The notes below the pieces were generated by a model that was not told the origin of the DNA, searched no databases, and saw nothing but the letters and a program-made list of their open reading frames with translations. This document shows positions 1-9,713 of a stretch of 64,000 bases of DNA, piece by piece. Position 1 is the first letter of the stretch; each line of letters starts with the position of its first letter. The position numbers were made by a program, and so were the translations under genes. This stretch comes from Corynebacterium flavescens (GTDB lineage Bacteria > Actinomycetota > Actinomycetes > Mycobacteriales > Mycobacteriaceae): assembly GCF_008693105.1 (NCBI RefSeq), contig NZ_VXKK01000018.1:62001-126000 (forward strand). Direction: 5' to 3'.

Positions 1-306
1 GTACACCTATCCGATAAGAAATCCACGCAGGATGTCCTCGTCCTTGATGAGCCTACGACCGGGCTGCATCTGGCGGATGTGGAGACGCTCCTAGCGCTGC
101 TTGACCGTCTTGCTGATTCTGGGACCACGGTTATCTGTGTGGATCACCATCTCGGCGTGGTGGCGCACTCTGACTTTGTGATCGACTTGGGGCCGGGGGC
201 GGGCACTGCCGGCGGCAGATTGGTTGCCGCATGCACTCCCCGTGCGCTTCTTGAGGTTCCTGAATCAATAACCGGGCGCTACCTCGCCGATTACCTTAAG
301 CGTTGA
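1..306 (+). CDS. UvrA-like ABC ATPase, C-terminal end (cut by window edge)
   Basis: The frame is already open at base 1 and ends at TGA 304-306, so only about the last 101 residues are seen. They contain a Walker B / D-loop segment (LVLDEPTTGLH), the H-loop region (VICVDHH) and then IDLGPGAGTAGG, the typical tail of the UvrA branch of ABC ATPases, which bind damaged DNA or, in paralogues, contribute to drug resistance. The zinc fingers and first ATPase half lie outside the window, so true uvrA cannot be told from a UvrA paralogue. Its stop overlaps the end of the convergent whcB gene by 11 bases. Confidence 0.85.
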   Translation, partial: VHLSDKKSTQDVLVLDEPTTGLHLADVETLLALLDRLADSGTTVICVDHHLGVVAHSDFVIDLGPGAGTAGGRLVAACTPRALLEVPESITGRYLADYLKR

Positions 307-592
307 CCACTGAGTGGCGACGGGAGCGCAGGGCGACAACCCGCTCGGCCTCCGACATGCCGCCCCACACCCCATAGGGCTCGGCGGACTTGAGGGCGTG
401 CTCGCGGCACAGCTCTAAAACCGGGCAAGAATGGCAGATTGCCTTAGCGCGGTTTTCGCGCTGCGCACGGGCGCGGCCGCGCTCGCCGTCTGGGTGGTAG
501 AACACATCGGACTGTTCTCCGCGGCAGGCGCCTTGCAGCTGCCAATCCCAAAAGTCTGCGTTGGGTCCGGGAAGCAGGTTTGGCTGGGACAC
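296..592 (-). CDS. whcB: WhiB-family iron-sulfur transcriptional regulator WhcB
   Basis: 98 residues. The four cluster-binding cysteines are at about C23, C53, C56 and C62 (C-X29-C-X2-C-X5-C), followed by the family turn GVWGG (74-78) and a basic C-terminal tail for DNA or sigma-factor contact. WhiB proteins hold a redox-sensitive 4Fe-4S cluster and bind region 4 of the main sigma factor. The start is GTG with AAGGAG nine bases upstream. Divergent pairing with sigD matches whcB-sigD in C. glutamicum and whiB3-sigD in mycobacteria, which supports the name. An 11-bp inverted repeat (646-686) sits upstream. Confidence 0.9.
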   Translation of the reverse strand: MSQPNLLPGPNADFWDWQLQGACRGEQSDVFYHPDGERGRARAQRENRAKAICHSCPVLELCREHALKSAEPYGVWGGMSEAERVVALRSRRHSVVNA

Positions 593-645
593 GTTCGAGG
601 TCTCCTTAGGGGAACTTTTCGATCTAGAATTTGCTCGCTAGTGTT

Positions 646-686
646 TGTTCGCGGCACGTGCTCCGTGCTGGGATCTGCCGCGAACA
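646..686. promoter_or_regulatory. 11-bp perfect inverted repeat upstream of whcB
   Basis: Arms TGTTCGCGGCA (646-656) and TGCCGCGAACA (676-686) are exact reverse complements with a 19-base centre. The repeat lies about 55-95 bases upstream of the whcB start, where an operator would be expected. No known regulator motif is recognised; WhcB autoregulation or SigD-linked control are guesses. Confidence 0.5.
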
Positions 687-933
687 CGACGTCTCGTAGT
701 GTTTCTTGCCTCGGTGAACGCCCGGTTACCAGCTTCTTGCCACCAGGTTTTTCGTGCGTATCGATCGTGTTTTTGCCACGATTGAACAGCGTAAACGTCG
801 TAGGTTAACGCTTAATGAACTTTCGGAGCTGATGGGCGAGGCCCCAAAAAGGGGGCGTACGCGGGGTTTCTGTGAGCGCAAGCAAAGAAGGCTGGTGGCA
901 GATTTTCTCTCGTCATGTGACAAGATAGATTTG

Positions 934-939
934 TACTAT
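934..939 (+). promoter_or_regulatory. Candidate sigD -10 element
   Basis: TACTAT lies 20 bases before the sigD ATG in an AT-rich stretch and fits the corynebacterial TANNNT pattern. No good -35 at 17 bp was found. Confidence 0.4.
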
Positions 940-959
940 CAAAGACCTTAAGGACAGCC

Positions 960-1532
960 ATGAGCAGCGAGAGCGAAAGGGAGCTGGCGGAACTCGTTCC
1001 CCCGGCTGTTGCTGGCGATCGCCGCGCGCTGCATAAACTCGTGAGCCTTATCTATCCGCCGGTTTTGCGCTATTGCCGGGCGCGCATTGGGGGAGGGCGT
1101 CATCCCACCGCGGAAGATGTGACCCAAGAGATCTGTCTGGCTGTCTCCACCTCTATTGGATCATATGAGGATAAAGGGCGGCCGTTTATGGCCTATGTCT
1201 ACGGGATCGCCTTCAACAAGGTCACCGATGCACACCGGGCAATGGGCCGCGATCATTCCAATCCCACCGATGAGGTGCCGGAGGTAGCGGGGCAGGGCAA
1301 TCCCCCCGAGGAATTTGCCTTGGTTTTAGACGGTAGTAACAGAGCAAGAGCCCTGCTCGATACACTAAGTGACAAGGCGCGGGACATCATTATTTTGAGG
1401 GTGTTCGTCGGCCTTTCGGCTGAGGAAACCGCGGACATCGTCGGCTCCACGGCCGGGGCCGTCCGCGTAGCCCAGCATCGCGCTCTGGCTCAGTTACGCA
1501 AGGCGTTGTCTCGGTCGCAGGAGTTTGACTAG
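960..1532 (+). CDS. sigD: ECF-type RNA polymerase sigma factor SigD
   Basis: 190 residues. Sigma region 2 spans about residues 25-95 (AEDVTQEICLAV, then the region 2.4-like AYVYGIAFNKVTDAHR) and region 4 about 125-185 (LSDKARDIIILRVFVGLSAEETADIVGSTAGAVRV, a helix-turn-helix for -35 recognition). There is no region 1 or 3, as in extracytoplasmic-function factors. AAGGAC precedes the ATG by four bases. The next gene is a membrane anti-sigma candidate, the usual partner arrangement. SigD controls cell-envelope (mycolate) genes in C. glutamicum; that role is carried over by synteny. Confidence 0.93.
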   Translation: MSSESERELAELVPPAVAGDRRALHKLVSLIYPPVLRYCRARIGGGRHPTAEDVTQEICLAVSTSIGSYEDKGRPFMAYVYGIAFNKVTDAHRAMGRDHSNPTDEVPEVAGQGNPPEEFALVLDGSNRARALLDTLSDKARDIIILRVFVGLSAEETADIVGSTAGAVRVAQHRALAQLRKALSRSQEFD

Positions 1533-1672
1533 GCCCAGTGAAACTGCTCGACAGAACTACCCCTCGGCGGCGTGAGCTGCCAGGCAGTGCGCAGAGTTAA
1601 GGCTTCGTCTTGAGGCTTCGTGTATAGGTTTTGTGTTGATGATAAGTACCAAGAAAAGGAAGGGAGAACACC

Positions 1673-2494
1673 ATGGTCAAGAGAGATGATGACGCGTTCT
1701 TAAACGCGCTTTCTCTAGGCAAGGACCCTTCCCAAGGTGAAGACGAACTGGCCGGGCTCCTGCTGGAGTTGCGTGATGAAGTGCACCAACCCATGCCGCA
1801 GGTTCCGCTTGGTGCTCTCGCAGGCGCCACAGGCCGTGGCGCGGAAAGTGGCGTTGATAACGGCGCTGCCGGTGCTGAGGCTTCCGGCGGCACCGTCATG
1901 TCCCTAGAATCGGCGCGGAGTCGTCGGCGGCGTCCTTTGATGCATGGTCTTATCGGCGCTGCAGCGGCCACCTTGCTCATTGCGGGTAGCGGCACGGCCA
2001 TCTTTAATGCCGGACCTGATTCGCCGCTCGCGGGAATTCAGGCCGCGGTATTCGGCTCGCAGGATGCGGACTCGGTGGAGTTGGCCAGCAAGTTGGAGGA
2101 GATTGATTCTCGCGTTGCCTCCGGAGACATGGATGGCACTCGCCAGCTGCTCGAGGAGGCCCGCAAGCTGGTTCGTAGCAGGGAAGGGGCTGCGCAGGCT
2201 GAGTCTAAAGACTCCCCAGTTGTGCGCAGCACCACCACGGTGACAAGAAGCCCAGAGCCGGGTGCTGCACCTGCGCCGGTATCGGTGCCACCGGCGGCTT
2301 CGCCAAGCGCAGAAACCGTGACGGTCACTGCCGTTGAAACCGAGACGGTCTACGTCACCACCACGCCGGGTTCTTCCACGCGGCCGGTAACACCGACGAG
2401 TACAGCGCCTGAGCCCACGGACCCTGCCGAGCCTAGTGATTCGGCAGATCCCGCACATGGCGGCGGGACGGACGGGCACACCCCCACCCCTTAG
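1673..2494 (+). CDS. rsdA: Membrane anti-sigma-D factor RsdA
   Basis: 273 residues. The cytoplasmic N-terminus (about 1-85, beginning with an acidic stretch that includes DDDAFLNAL) would bind SigD. A basic SRRRR patch leads into a single membrane helix at about 89-110. The outside part is low in complexity, rich in Pro, Thr, Ser and Glu (roughly 185-273), and probably crosses the cell wall. A strong GGAAGGGAG ribosome site precedes the ATG. Position behind sigD and topology match RsdA of mycobacteria and corynebacteria. A clear intrinsic terminator follows, so sigD-rsdA looks like one unit. Confidence 0.85.
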   Translation: MVKRDDDAFLNALSLGKDPSQGEDELAGLLLELRDEVHQPMPQVPLGALAGATGRGAESGVDNGAAGAEASGGTVMSLESARSRRRRPLMHGLIGAAAATLLIAGSGTAIFNAGPDSPLAGIQAAVFGSQDADSVELASKLEEIDSRVASGDMDGTRQLLEEARKLVRSREGAAQAESKDSPVVRSTTTVTRSPEPGAAPAPVSVPPAASPSAETVTVTAVETETVYVTTTPGSSTRPVTPTSTAPEPTDPAEPSDSADPAHGGGTDGHTPTP

Positions 2495-2508
2495 CTAGAG
2501 ACAAAGAA

Positions 2509-2565
2509 AGACCCCCTCCACCCACCATGGTTCGCAATCCATGGTTGGTGGAGGCGGTCTTTTTT
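2509..2565 (+). terminator. Intrinsic terminator after rsdA
   Basis: A 22-bp stem (2509-2530 with 2539-2560, two mismatches) around an 8-base loop is followed by a run of T. It may also serve the convergent DUF5319 gene. Confidence 0.9.
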
Positions 2566-2584
2566 AAGGCGCTGGCGCTAAAGA

Positions 2585-2956
2585 CTAGCGGGCGTCAAGC
2601 CCGTCCAAGAAGCCGAGGGCATAGTCCCAGGGGACGTAGCGGTTTGGATCAGGGGCCGCGCCGGGCTCGTGGACCGGAGAGAGCTCGCCCTCCAAAGTGG
2701 CGCGCATGTTGGCGGCCATGATGTCCCATTCATAAAAATGGTTCTCCTCGCAGTCCTCACAGAGGAAGAAGATGCCGTCGATGCCGCGGGGTCCAAGGAC
2801 GCGTGCAAACTCCTGCACCAGTGCCAGATCGTGGATGATGGCGAGGCGGTCCTCCTCACTAAGAGGAAGGGCCTGCTCTTCTTCCTCGAGGAAGGAGGCG
2901 GGGTCATTGGGATCGTCCGCGAAAGGGTCGCGGGGCATGTTTGCGAAGAAGTTCAC
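2585..2956 (-). CDS. DUF5319 family protein
   Basis: 123 residues, acidic and soluble. It begins with an Asp/Pro-rich stretch (DPFADDPNDP) and has a conserved CEDCEENHFYEWD segment near residues 67-80 whose two cysteines and histidine could bind metal. This is the actinobacterial DUF5319 family, found between rsdA and guaB2 in C. glutamicum and near sigD-guaB in mycobacteria. No function is known. The GTG start at 2956 is favoured over ATG 2938 because TAGGCT lies exactly seven bases upstream, as in other leaderless genes here. Confidence 0.85.
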   Translation of the reverse strand: MNFFANMPRDPFADDPNDPASFLEEEEQALPLSEEDRLAIIHDLALVQEFARVLGPRGIDGIFFLCEDCEENHFYEWDIMAANMRATLEGELSPVHEPGAAPDPNRYVPWDYALGFLDGLDAR

Positions 2957-2963
2957 GCCTGCG

Positions 2964-2969
2964 AGCCTA
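2964..2969 (-). promoter_or_regulatory. -10 of leaderless DUF5319 gene
   Basis: TAGGCT on the minus strand ends seven bases before GTG 2956, so transcription should start at or next to the start codon. Confidence 0.5.
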
Positions 2970-3037
2970 TTGAACCGAGGACTTTAAGGCAATTTTTCGC
3001 GTAGCAGGTTGGTGGGGTTGAGGCAGACATGCAATAG

Positions 3038-4663
<1,626 letters not shown>

Positions 4664-4676
4664 GAAAGAGATTATC

Positions 4677-5819
4677 GTGCGCGATTACGTAGAGATCGGC
4701 ATCGGCCGCGAGGCCCGCCGCACCTATGACCTGGATCAAGTATCCCTGGTCCCTACCCGTCGTACCCGTTCTTCCAAGGACGTGGACACCACCTGGCATA
4801 TTGACGCTTATACCTTCGATACTCCCTTGGTCTCGCATCCCACTGATGCCTTGGCCACGCCTGAGTTCATCATCGAGATGGGCAAGCAGGGCGGTCTGGG
4901 TGTTATTAACGCCGAGGGCCTGTGGGGGCGTCACCGTGATCTGGAAGGCGCGATTGCTCAGGTCACGTCCAACCCGCAGGATCTTTCCAACCTGCAGCAA
5001 CTTCACGCGGCCGAGCTCAATGAGGAACTGTTGAGCGAACGCATCTCCCAAGTGCGTGACTCCGGCGTCACCGTCGCGGTGCGGGTTTCGCCCCAGCGTG
5101 CACGCGAGCTGGCCCCCGTTGTGATCAAGGCGGGTGCGGAGATCCTCTTTATCCAAGGCACGCTCATTTCTGCAGAGCACGTGCAGCAGGGCGGGCAGCC
5201 GCTGAACCTCAAGGAGTTCATCGGCACCTTGGATATTCCGGTCATCGCCGGCGGTGTGGCGGATTACACCACGGCTTTGCACCTTATGCGTGCAGGCGCC
5301 GCAGGCGTCATCGTGGGCTCTGGCGTCAACACCAATGCAGAGACAGTGGGCATCGACGTGCCCATGGCAACCACTATCGCCGATGTGGCGGCCGCTCGAC
5401 GCGACTACCTGGATGAGACGGGCGGGCGCTACGTGCACCTTTTGGCGGACGGGGATATTCATACCTCGGCAGACATCGCCAAGGCCATTGCCTGTGGCGC
5501 GGATGGCGTGGTCTTGGGACCCGTGCTCGCGCAGGCGGCGGAAGCCGGTGGAAAGGGCTACTACTGGCCTTCTACCGCTGGACACCCGCGCTTTCCGCGC
5601 GGAATCATTGAACCGGTGGGCAGCGCTCTCGCCGAGGTATATACCCCGGCGTCTGCCGCTGCAGCACGGGTGGAGTTGAGCCTGGAAGTTGTCCTCCATG
5701 GCCCTTCCAACGATCCACTGGGGCAGTTGAACTTGGTGGGCGGGCTCAAGCGCGCCATGGCCAAGTGCGGATACACCGACCTCAAGTCCTTCCAAAAGGT
5801 GGGGCTGGCTATCCGCTAG
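4677..5819 (+). CDS. guaB3: GuaB3, IMP dehydrogenase-like protein without CBS domains
   Basis: 380 residues. It is a TIM-barrel relative of IMP dehydrogenase beginning VEIGIGREARRTYDLDQVSL, characteristic of the actinobacterial GuaB3 branch. The CBS domains are absent. Where GuaB2 has GPGSICTTR, this protein has VGSGVNTNAETVG, so the catalytic cysteine is missing. The phosphate-site region (ADGDIHTSADIAKAIACGADGV) is kept. The actinobacterial enzyme's activity is uncertain; a nucleotide-linked role is inferred from fold and co-transcription with guaB2. The GTG start has an AGAAAGAG ribosome site. Confidence 0.9.
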   Translation: MRDYVEIGIGREARRTYDLDQVSLVPTRRTRSSKDVDTTWHIDAYTFDTPLVSHPTDALATPEFIIEMGKQGGLGVINAEGLWGRHRDLEGAIAQVTSNPQDLSNLQQLHAAELNEELLSERISQVRDSGVTVAVRVSPQRARELAPVVIKAGAEILFIQGTLISAEHVQQGGQPLNLKEFIGTLDIPVIAGGVADYTTALHLMRAGAAGVIVGSGVNTNAETVGIDVPMATTIADVAAARRDYLDETGGRYVHLLADGDIHTSADIAKAIACGADGVVLGPVLAQAAEAGGKGYYWPSTAGHPRFPRGIIEPVGSALAEVYTPASAAAARVELSLEVVLHGPSNDPLGQLNLVGGLKRAMAKCGYTDLKSFQKVGLAIR

Positions 5820-5824
5820 ATGTA

Positions 5825-6793
5825 TTAGGACTCGATGTGCGCGGGTGCCGGCTTGGCTGGATCCACGCGCATTGGGTCCTTTTTTGATCCCTGCGCACGG
5901 GTATGGGCGCGGCGGGGGATGCGCAGGCGCCTGACCCTGTGCATGCGCAAAGGCACAGAGGGCAAGACAACGGCTTGGCCTATGGAGGCTATGACTACCA
6001 GCGCGATGGCCAAGAGCTTGAAGGTCGTGATGCCTTGGGAGAGCAGCAGCCAGCCAAACATGGCAGCGAAGACGGGCTCGAGGGCGATGAGGATAGAGAA
6101 GGTATTCGCGGCCAGCCGGCGCAGCGCCACCAGCTCCAAGGAATAGGGGATGAGGGAGGCGAGGATGCCCGTACCGATCGCCATGAGGAGCAGGTAAGGA
6201 TCGTTGATGATGACCAACGTACCCGAGCCTCCTGCTGGCAGCAGTCCCAAGCCGCCGATTGCCAGGGCCACCGCGAGGCCACCCTGACCGGGGATGAGCC
6301 TTCCGGTTTTCTTGCTGGACAAGATGTAGAAAGCCCAGGATGCACCCGCGATGAGCACTAAGATGACGCCGATTTCATCGAGCGGGTTGTTGGTCAGGGA
6401 ATCGAATCCGAGTAGGGCCATGCCGGTTACGGCCAAGGCCACGCAGGTGAAGTCTCGCGCCGAGCGAGAAAGGACGGCGGCCAGCAGCAGAGGTCCCAAG
6501 AACTCAATCGTGACGGCAACGCCGAGGGGGATGCGTGCGATGGCGGCGTAGAAGAATCCATTCATCAGGCCGAGGGAGATTCCCAGCCAGAGAACGGAGA
6601 CCCACTGCTCGCGCGACCACGTCCATACCTTCGGGCGGGTGAGGACGAGCAAGAAGCTGGCGGCGATGAGCAGGCGTAGGGAAGCCGTGGCCCAGGGGCC
6701 GGCATGGGGGAAGAGCTGGGTCGCAAGCGCCGCGCCTAATTGGAGAGAGATACAAGAACTAATGACGCAAAGAATTGCGACCGGGGATTTCAT
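5825..6793 (-). CDS. RhtA-like amino acid exporter, DMT superfamily (EamA)
   Basis: 322 residues with about ten hydrophobic helices in two EamA repeats, then a basic cytoplasmic tail (about 280-322). By eye it resembles E. coli RhtA, the threonine/homoserine exporter, in several blocks: LQLGAALATQLFPHAG, the IPLGVAVTIEFLGPL segment, ASWAFYILS, and IPYSLELVALRRL. The substrate here is not shown. It ends five bases from guaB3 (convergent) and is divergent from a LysR regulator 108 bases away, a typical exporter-regulator pair. A 14-bp palindrome covers its start codon. Confidence 0.85.
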   Translation of the reverse strand: MKSPVAILCVISSCISLQLGAALATQLFPHAGPWATASLRLLIAASFLLVLTRPKVWTWSREQWVSVLWLGISLGLMNGFFYAAIARIPLGVAVTIEFLGPLLLAAVLSRSARDFTCVALAVTGMALLGFDSLTNNPLDEIGVILVLIAGASWAFYILSSKKTGRLIPGQGGLAVALAIGGLGLLPAGGSGTLVIINDPYLLLMAIGTGILASLIPYSLELVALRRLAANTFSILIALEPVFAAMFGWLLLSQGITTFKLLAIALVVIASIGQAVVLPSVPLRMHRVRRLRIPRRAHTRAQGSKKDPMRVDPAKPAPAHIES

Positions 6794-6799
6794 GAAATC
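6786..6799. promoter_or_regulatory. 14-bp palindrome over the exporter start codon
   Basis: GATTTCATGAAATC is a perfect palindrome centred on the exporter's ATG. It may be an operator or chance. Confidence 0.25.
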
Positions 6800-6901
6800 T
6801 ATTCTTTATGATTCCAAAGCGTTAGTCGAGCTAGGATTTATCGAGTATATATGTTAGAAAAAATGACAATTTGAAACGCGAAAGCTTAAAGGGGCACTTC
6901 T

Positions 6902-7804
6902 ATGCTGGATTTCCACCGCTTAAAGATGCTTTTTGAGCTAAAACGCCTCGGAACGCTCACGGCGGTGGCACAGTCGATGCGCTACACCCATTCGGCGATT
7001 TCCCAGCAGCTGGCCATCTGCGAGAAGGAAGTAGGGGTCAAGCTCTACGAACGCGTGGGGCGTAGGGTGCGCTTGACCGAGCAGGGCGAGCTGCTGGCTG
7101 ATTACGCGGGCAGGATTCTGGCGCTGGCGGATGAGGCGGAGTCGGAGATCCTAGCTTCGACCGATAGCGTGCGCGGGCGCCTGCGCATCACCAGCTTCCA
7201 AACCGCCTTGTCCTCGTTTCTTCCCACGGCGCTGACGGAGATTGGCCAGCGCTATCCGGAGCTGCGGGTGGAAATCATGCAGCGCGATGTCGAAAGCGCC
7301 ATCGAGGCCTTGCGCACCGACACGGTCGATCTGATTCTGGGGGAAGAATACGAGGCGGACATGCCGTTGACGGATGAGGCCACCCACCGTGAGCTGCTTA
7401 TCGAAGACCCGATCTACCTCATCACCCCCACCACGGGACCGTGGTCACACCTGGAGTTCGATGATCTGGAGGGCGTGCCTTTTGCCATCGACCCAGCAGA
7501 GCTAGCAATGGGCAAGTTCACCCAGCAGCTAGGCCTGCGTCATGGCTTCCGCGTCAACGTCGAGTTCGAGACCCCTGATCCCTTCCTGCATGCGCACCTG
7601 GTGCGCACAGGCCACGCCGTTTCTTTGGCACCGCGGCTATTCCTGCCGCTGCTTGAGGGACTGCGCATCGTCGAAATCCCCGGCAAGCCCACCCGCACTC
7701 TGTTTACCGCTGTGCGCGCCGGAAGGGAGCGGCACCCAGGCATTAGGGCGGTGCGCCTGGCGCTGTATCGGGCGGCCGCGGCGGCGACGGAGGCATTCGA
7801 CTAA
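6902..7804 (+). CDS. LysR-family transcriptional regulator
   Basis: 300 residues. The N-terminal winged helix-turn-helix (about 1-60, LGTLTAVAQSMRYTHSAISQQL) is followed by a linker helix and a periplasmic-binding-like effector domain (about 90-295). It is divergent from the RhtA-like exporter across an AT-rich gap, so control of that exporter in response to its substrate, as LysG controls LysE, is the natural inference. AAAGGGG precedes the ATG by about seven bases. The same gene position, between guaB3 and guaA, is kept in C. glutamicum. Confidence 0.9.
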   Translation: MLDFHRLKMLFELKRLGTLTAVAQSMRYTHSAISQQLAICEKEVGVKLYERVGRRVRLTEQGELLADYAGRILALADEAESEILASTDSVRGRLRITSFQTALSSFLPTALTEIGQRYPELRVEIMQRDVESAIEALRTDTVDLILGEEYEADMPLTDEATHRELLIEDPIYLITPTTGPWSHLEFDDLEGVPFAIDPAELAMGKFTQQLGLRHGFRVNVEFETPDPFLHAHLVRTGHAVSLAPRLFLPLLEGLRIVEIPGKPTRTLFTAVRAGRERHPGIRAVRLALYRAAAAATEAFD

Positions 7805-7871
7805 GGCTCAGGTTAAAAGCCCTGGGGAGATGGGCAAGGCGCACGCTTCCTAACTATTGCTATGCGTGAGT

Positions 7872-7877
7872 TAGACT
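7872..7877 (+). promoter_or_regulatory. -10 of leaderless guaA
   Basis: TAGACT ends exactly seven bases before GTG 7885, which decides this start over the in-frame GTG at 7879. Confidence 0.55.
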
Positions 7878-7884
7878 AGTGCGC

Positions 7885-9447
7885 GTGACTAACCCAACCA
7901 CCACTCCGAATCCTGTCCTGGTTGTGGATTTTGGTGCACAGTACGCGCAGCTTATTGCCCGCCGCGTGCGAGAGGCCAATATCTACTCCGAGGTCGTGCC
8001 CAATTCCGCCTCCGCGGAAGATATTAAGGCCAAGCACCCAGCGGCCTTGATTCTCTCGGGAGGCCCCTCGTCCGTATACGCAGACGGGGCACCCGCCCTC
8101 AAGCCCGAGCTGCTGGAGCTTGGCGTACCGGTCTTTGGTATTTGCTACGGCTTCCAGGCCATGAATCATGCCCTAGGGGGTACGGTCTCCTCCACGGGCG
8201 AGCGCGAATACGGCCGCACCGACCTATCGGTTGCCGGTGGCGTGCTCCACGAGGGACTAGAGCCCAAGCACAAAGTATGGATGTCCCACGGTGACGCGGT
8301 ATCGGCGGCGCCGGAAGGCTTCGTGGTTACCGCTTCCTCGGCGGGTGCGCCGGTGGCGGCGATGGAATGCGTCGACAAGCGCATGGCCGGCGTGCAATAC
8401 CACCCGGAGGTGCTGCACTCCCCACACGGTCAAGAGGTTTTGATCCGCTTTTTGACTGAGATCGCCGGCCTTGAGCAGAACTGGACGGCGGAGAATATCG
8501 CCGAGCAGCTCATCGCCGATGTGCGCGAGCAGGTCGGCCCGGAAGGCCGGGCCATCTGCGCCCTGTCGGGCGGAGTGGACTCCGCCGTCGCCGCAGCCTT
8601 GGTGCAGCGCGCCATCGGGGACCGTCTGACGTGTGTCTTTGTCGATCATGGCCTGCTGCGTGCCGGGGAGCGCGAGCAGGTGGAGACGGACTTCGTGGCT
8701 TCTACGGGCGCGAAGCTCATTACCGCCGATGAGCGCGCAGCCTTCCTGGCTAAGCTGGCCGGTGTCACCGATCCGGAAGCCAAGCGCAAGGCCATTGGCG
8801 CGGAGTTTATTCGTTCCTTCGAGCGCGCCGTGGCCGGAGTACTGGCGGGCCAGAAGGTGGACTTCCTTGTCCAAGGCACGCTTTACCCGGACGTTGTGGA
8901 ATCCGGCGGTGGAGATGGAACTGCCAATATCAAGTCCCACCACAACGTGGGCGGCCTGCCCGATGACGTGGAGTTCCAGCTCGTCGAGCCTCTGCGCCTG
9001 CTCTTTAAGGACGAGGTCCGTGCCGTTGGCCGCCAGCTCGGCCTGCCCGAGGAGATCGTCGCGCGCCAGCCCTTCCCCGGCCCCGGCCTGGGAATCCGCA
9101 TCATCGGTGAGGTCACCGAGGAGCGCTTAGAAACGCTGCGCGAGGCAGATTTGATCGCCCGCACCGAACTGACCGCTGCCGGCCTCGATGCCGAAATCTG
9201 GCAGTGCCCCGTGGTGCTTTTGGCGGATGTGCGCTCGGTGGGCGTGCAGGGAGACGGACGCACCTATGGCAACCCCATTGTGCTGCGCCCCGTATCCTCC
9301 GAGGACGCTATGACGGCGGACTGGACGCGCGTTCCCTATGACGTCTTGGAGAAGATTTCTACGCGCATCACCAACGAGGTCAATGATGTTAACCGAGTAG
9401 TGCTGGACGTGACCTCCAAGCCGCCGGGAACCATCGAGTGGGAGTAG
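7885..9447 (+). CDS. guaA: GMP synthase (glutamine-hydrolysing)
   Basis: 520 residues. It converts XMP to GMP with ATP and glutamine. The class I glutamine amidotransferase domain occupies about 10-200: nucleophile C87 in GICYGF, and His/Glu in VQYHPE. The ATP-pyrophosphatase domain follows, with P-loop ALSGGVDSA, and the C-terminal dimerisation/XMP-binding domain ends in [11 protein letters not shown]. Length is normal. It completes the guanine branch with guaB2 upstream. The GTG start is set by the -10 geometry. An intrinsic terminator follows. Confidence 0.96.
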   Translation: MTNPTTTPNPVLVVDFGAQYAQLIARRVREANIYSEVVPNSASAEDIKAKHPAALILSGGPSSVYADGAPALKPELLELGVPVFGICYGFQAMNHALGGTVSSTGEREYGRTDLSVAGGVLHEGLEPKHKVWMSHGDAVSAAPEGFVVTASSAGAPVAAMECVDKRMAGVQYHPEVLHSPHGQEVLIRFLTEIAGLEQNWTAENIAEQLIADVREQVGPEGRAICALSGGVDSAVAAALVQRAIGDRLTCVFVDHGLLRAGEREQVETDFVASTGAKLITADERAAFLAKLAGVTDPEAKRKAIGAEFIRSFERAVAGVLAGQKVDFLVQGTLYPDVVESGGGDGTANIKSHHNVGGLPDDVEFQLVEPLRLLFKDEVRAVGRQLGLPEEIVARQPFPGPGLGIRIIGEVTEERLETLREADLIARTELTAAGLDAEIWQCPVVLLADVRSVGVQGDGRTYGNPIVLRPVSSEDAMTADWTRVPYDVLEKISTRITNEVNDVNRVVLDVTSKPPGTIEWE

Positions 9448-9453
9448 CGCCTC

Positions 9454-9503
9454 AAAGCCCCGTATAACTGTGGAAGGGTTAATCCGCAGTCACACGGGGC
9501 TTT
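9454..9503 (+). terminator. Hairpin terminator after guaA
   Basis: AAAGCCCCGT (9454-9463) pairs with ACGGGGCTTT (9494-9503). The descending arm ends in TTT but there is no longer T tract. Confidence 0.65.
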
Positions 9504-9705
9504 GCTGATCCCCAGATAGCCGTGGTCGGTCCTTGGTCAATACTCGGTGGGCGGCTCTTCTGGGTTTTAGAGTGCGTGATAAGCGAGTCCCTTGTCGGTA
9601 TTTCCCGGGATCATGACCACTGCACAGTCACAGTCCTGCCCATTGTTGGTTTCCCCACCGGGGTGTGTTTTGGGGTGCGGGAAGTCGCCGTTAGGCGGTG
9701 TTGTC
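9504..9705. other. Intergenic stretch between guaA terminator and HNH copy 1
   Basis: About 200 bases with no supportable gene. It contains a short CCCC-ACC-GGGG hairpin near 9653-9663 and part of the inverted repeat at 9687-9713. Open frames crossing it are antisense shadows of the HNH gene. Confidence 0.5.
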
Positions 9706-9713
9706 CTAACGGC
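9687..9713. repeat. 9-bp inverted repeat across the HNH copy 1 stop codon
   Basis: GCCGTTAGG (9687-9695) and CCTAACGGC (9705-9713) are exact reverse complements with a nine-base loop. The right arm contains the gene's stop codon. It could end transcription, though no T run follows on the minus strand. Copy 2 does not have it. Confidence 0.5.

Larger units (their letters stand above)
593..959. other. 367-bp divergent intergenic region whcB / sigD
   Basis: This is the only gap above 300 bases. It holds the whcB ribosome-binding site, an 11-bp inverted repeat at 646-656 / 676-686, and on the sigD side a -10-like TACTAT at 934-939 followed by AAGGAC at 950-955. A 65-codon open frame at 754-951 has no convincing ribosome site or family features and is not called. 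Confidence 0.6.

Noticed and set aside
754..951. 65-codon open frame between whcB and sigD
   Set aside because: No ribosome site, no family resemblance, and it runs through the sigD promoter region; composition alone does not support a gene.
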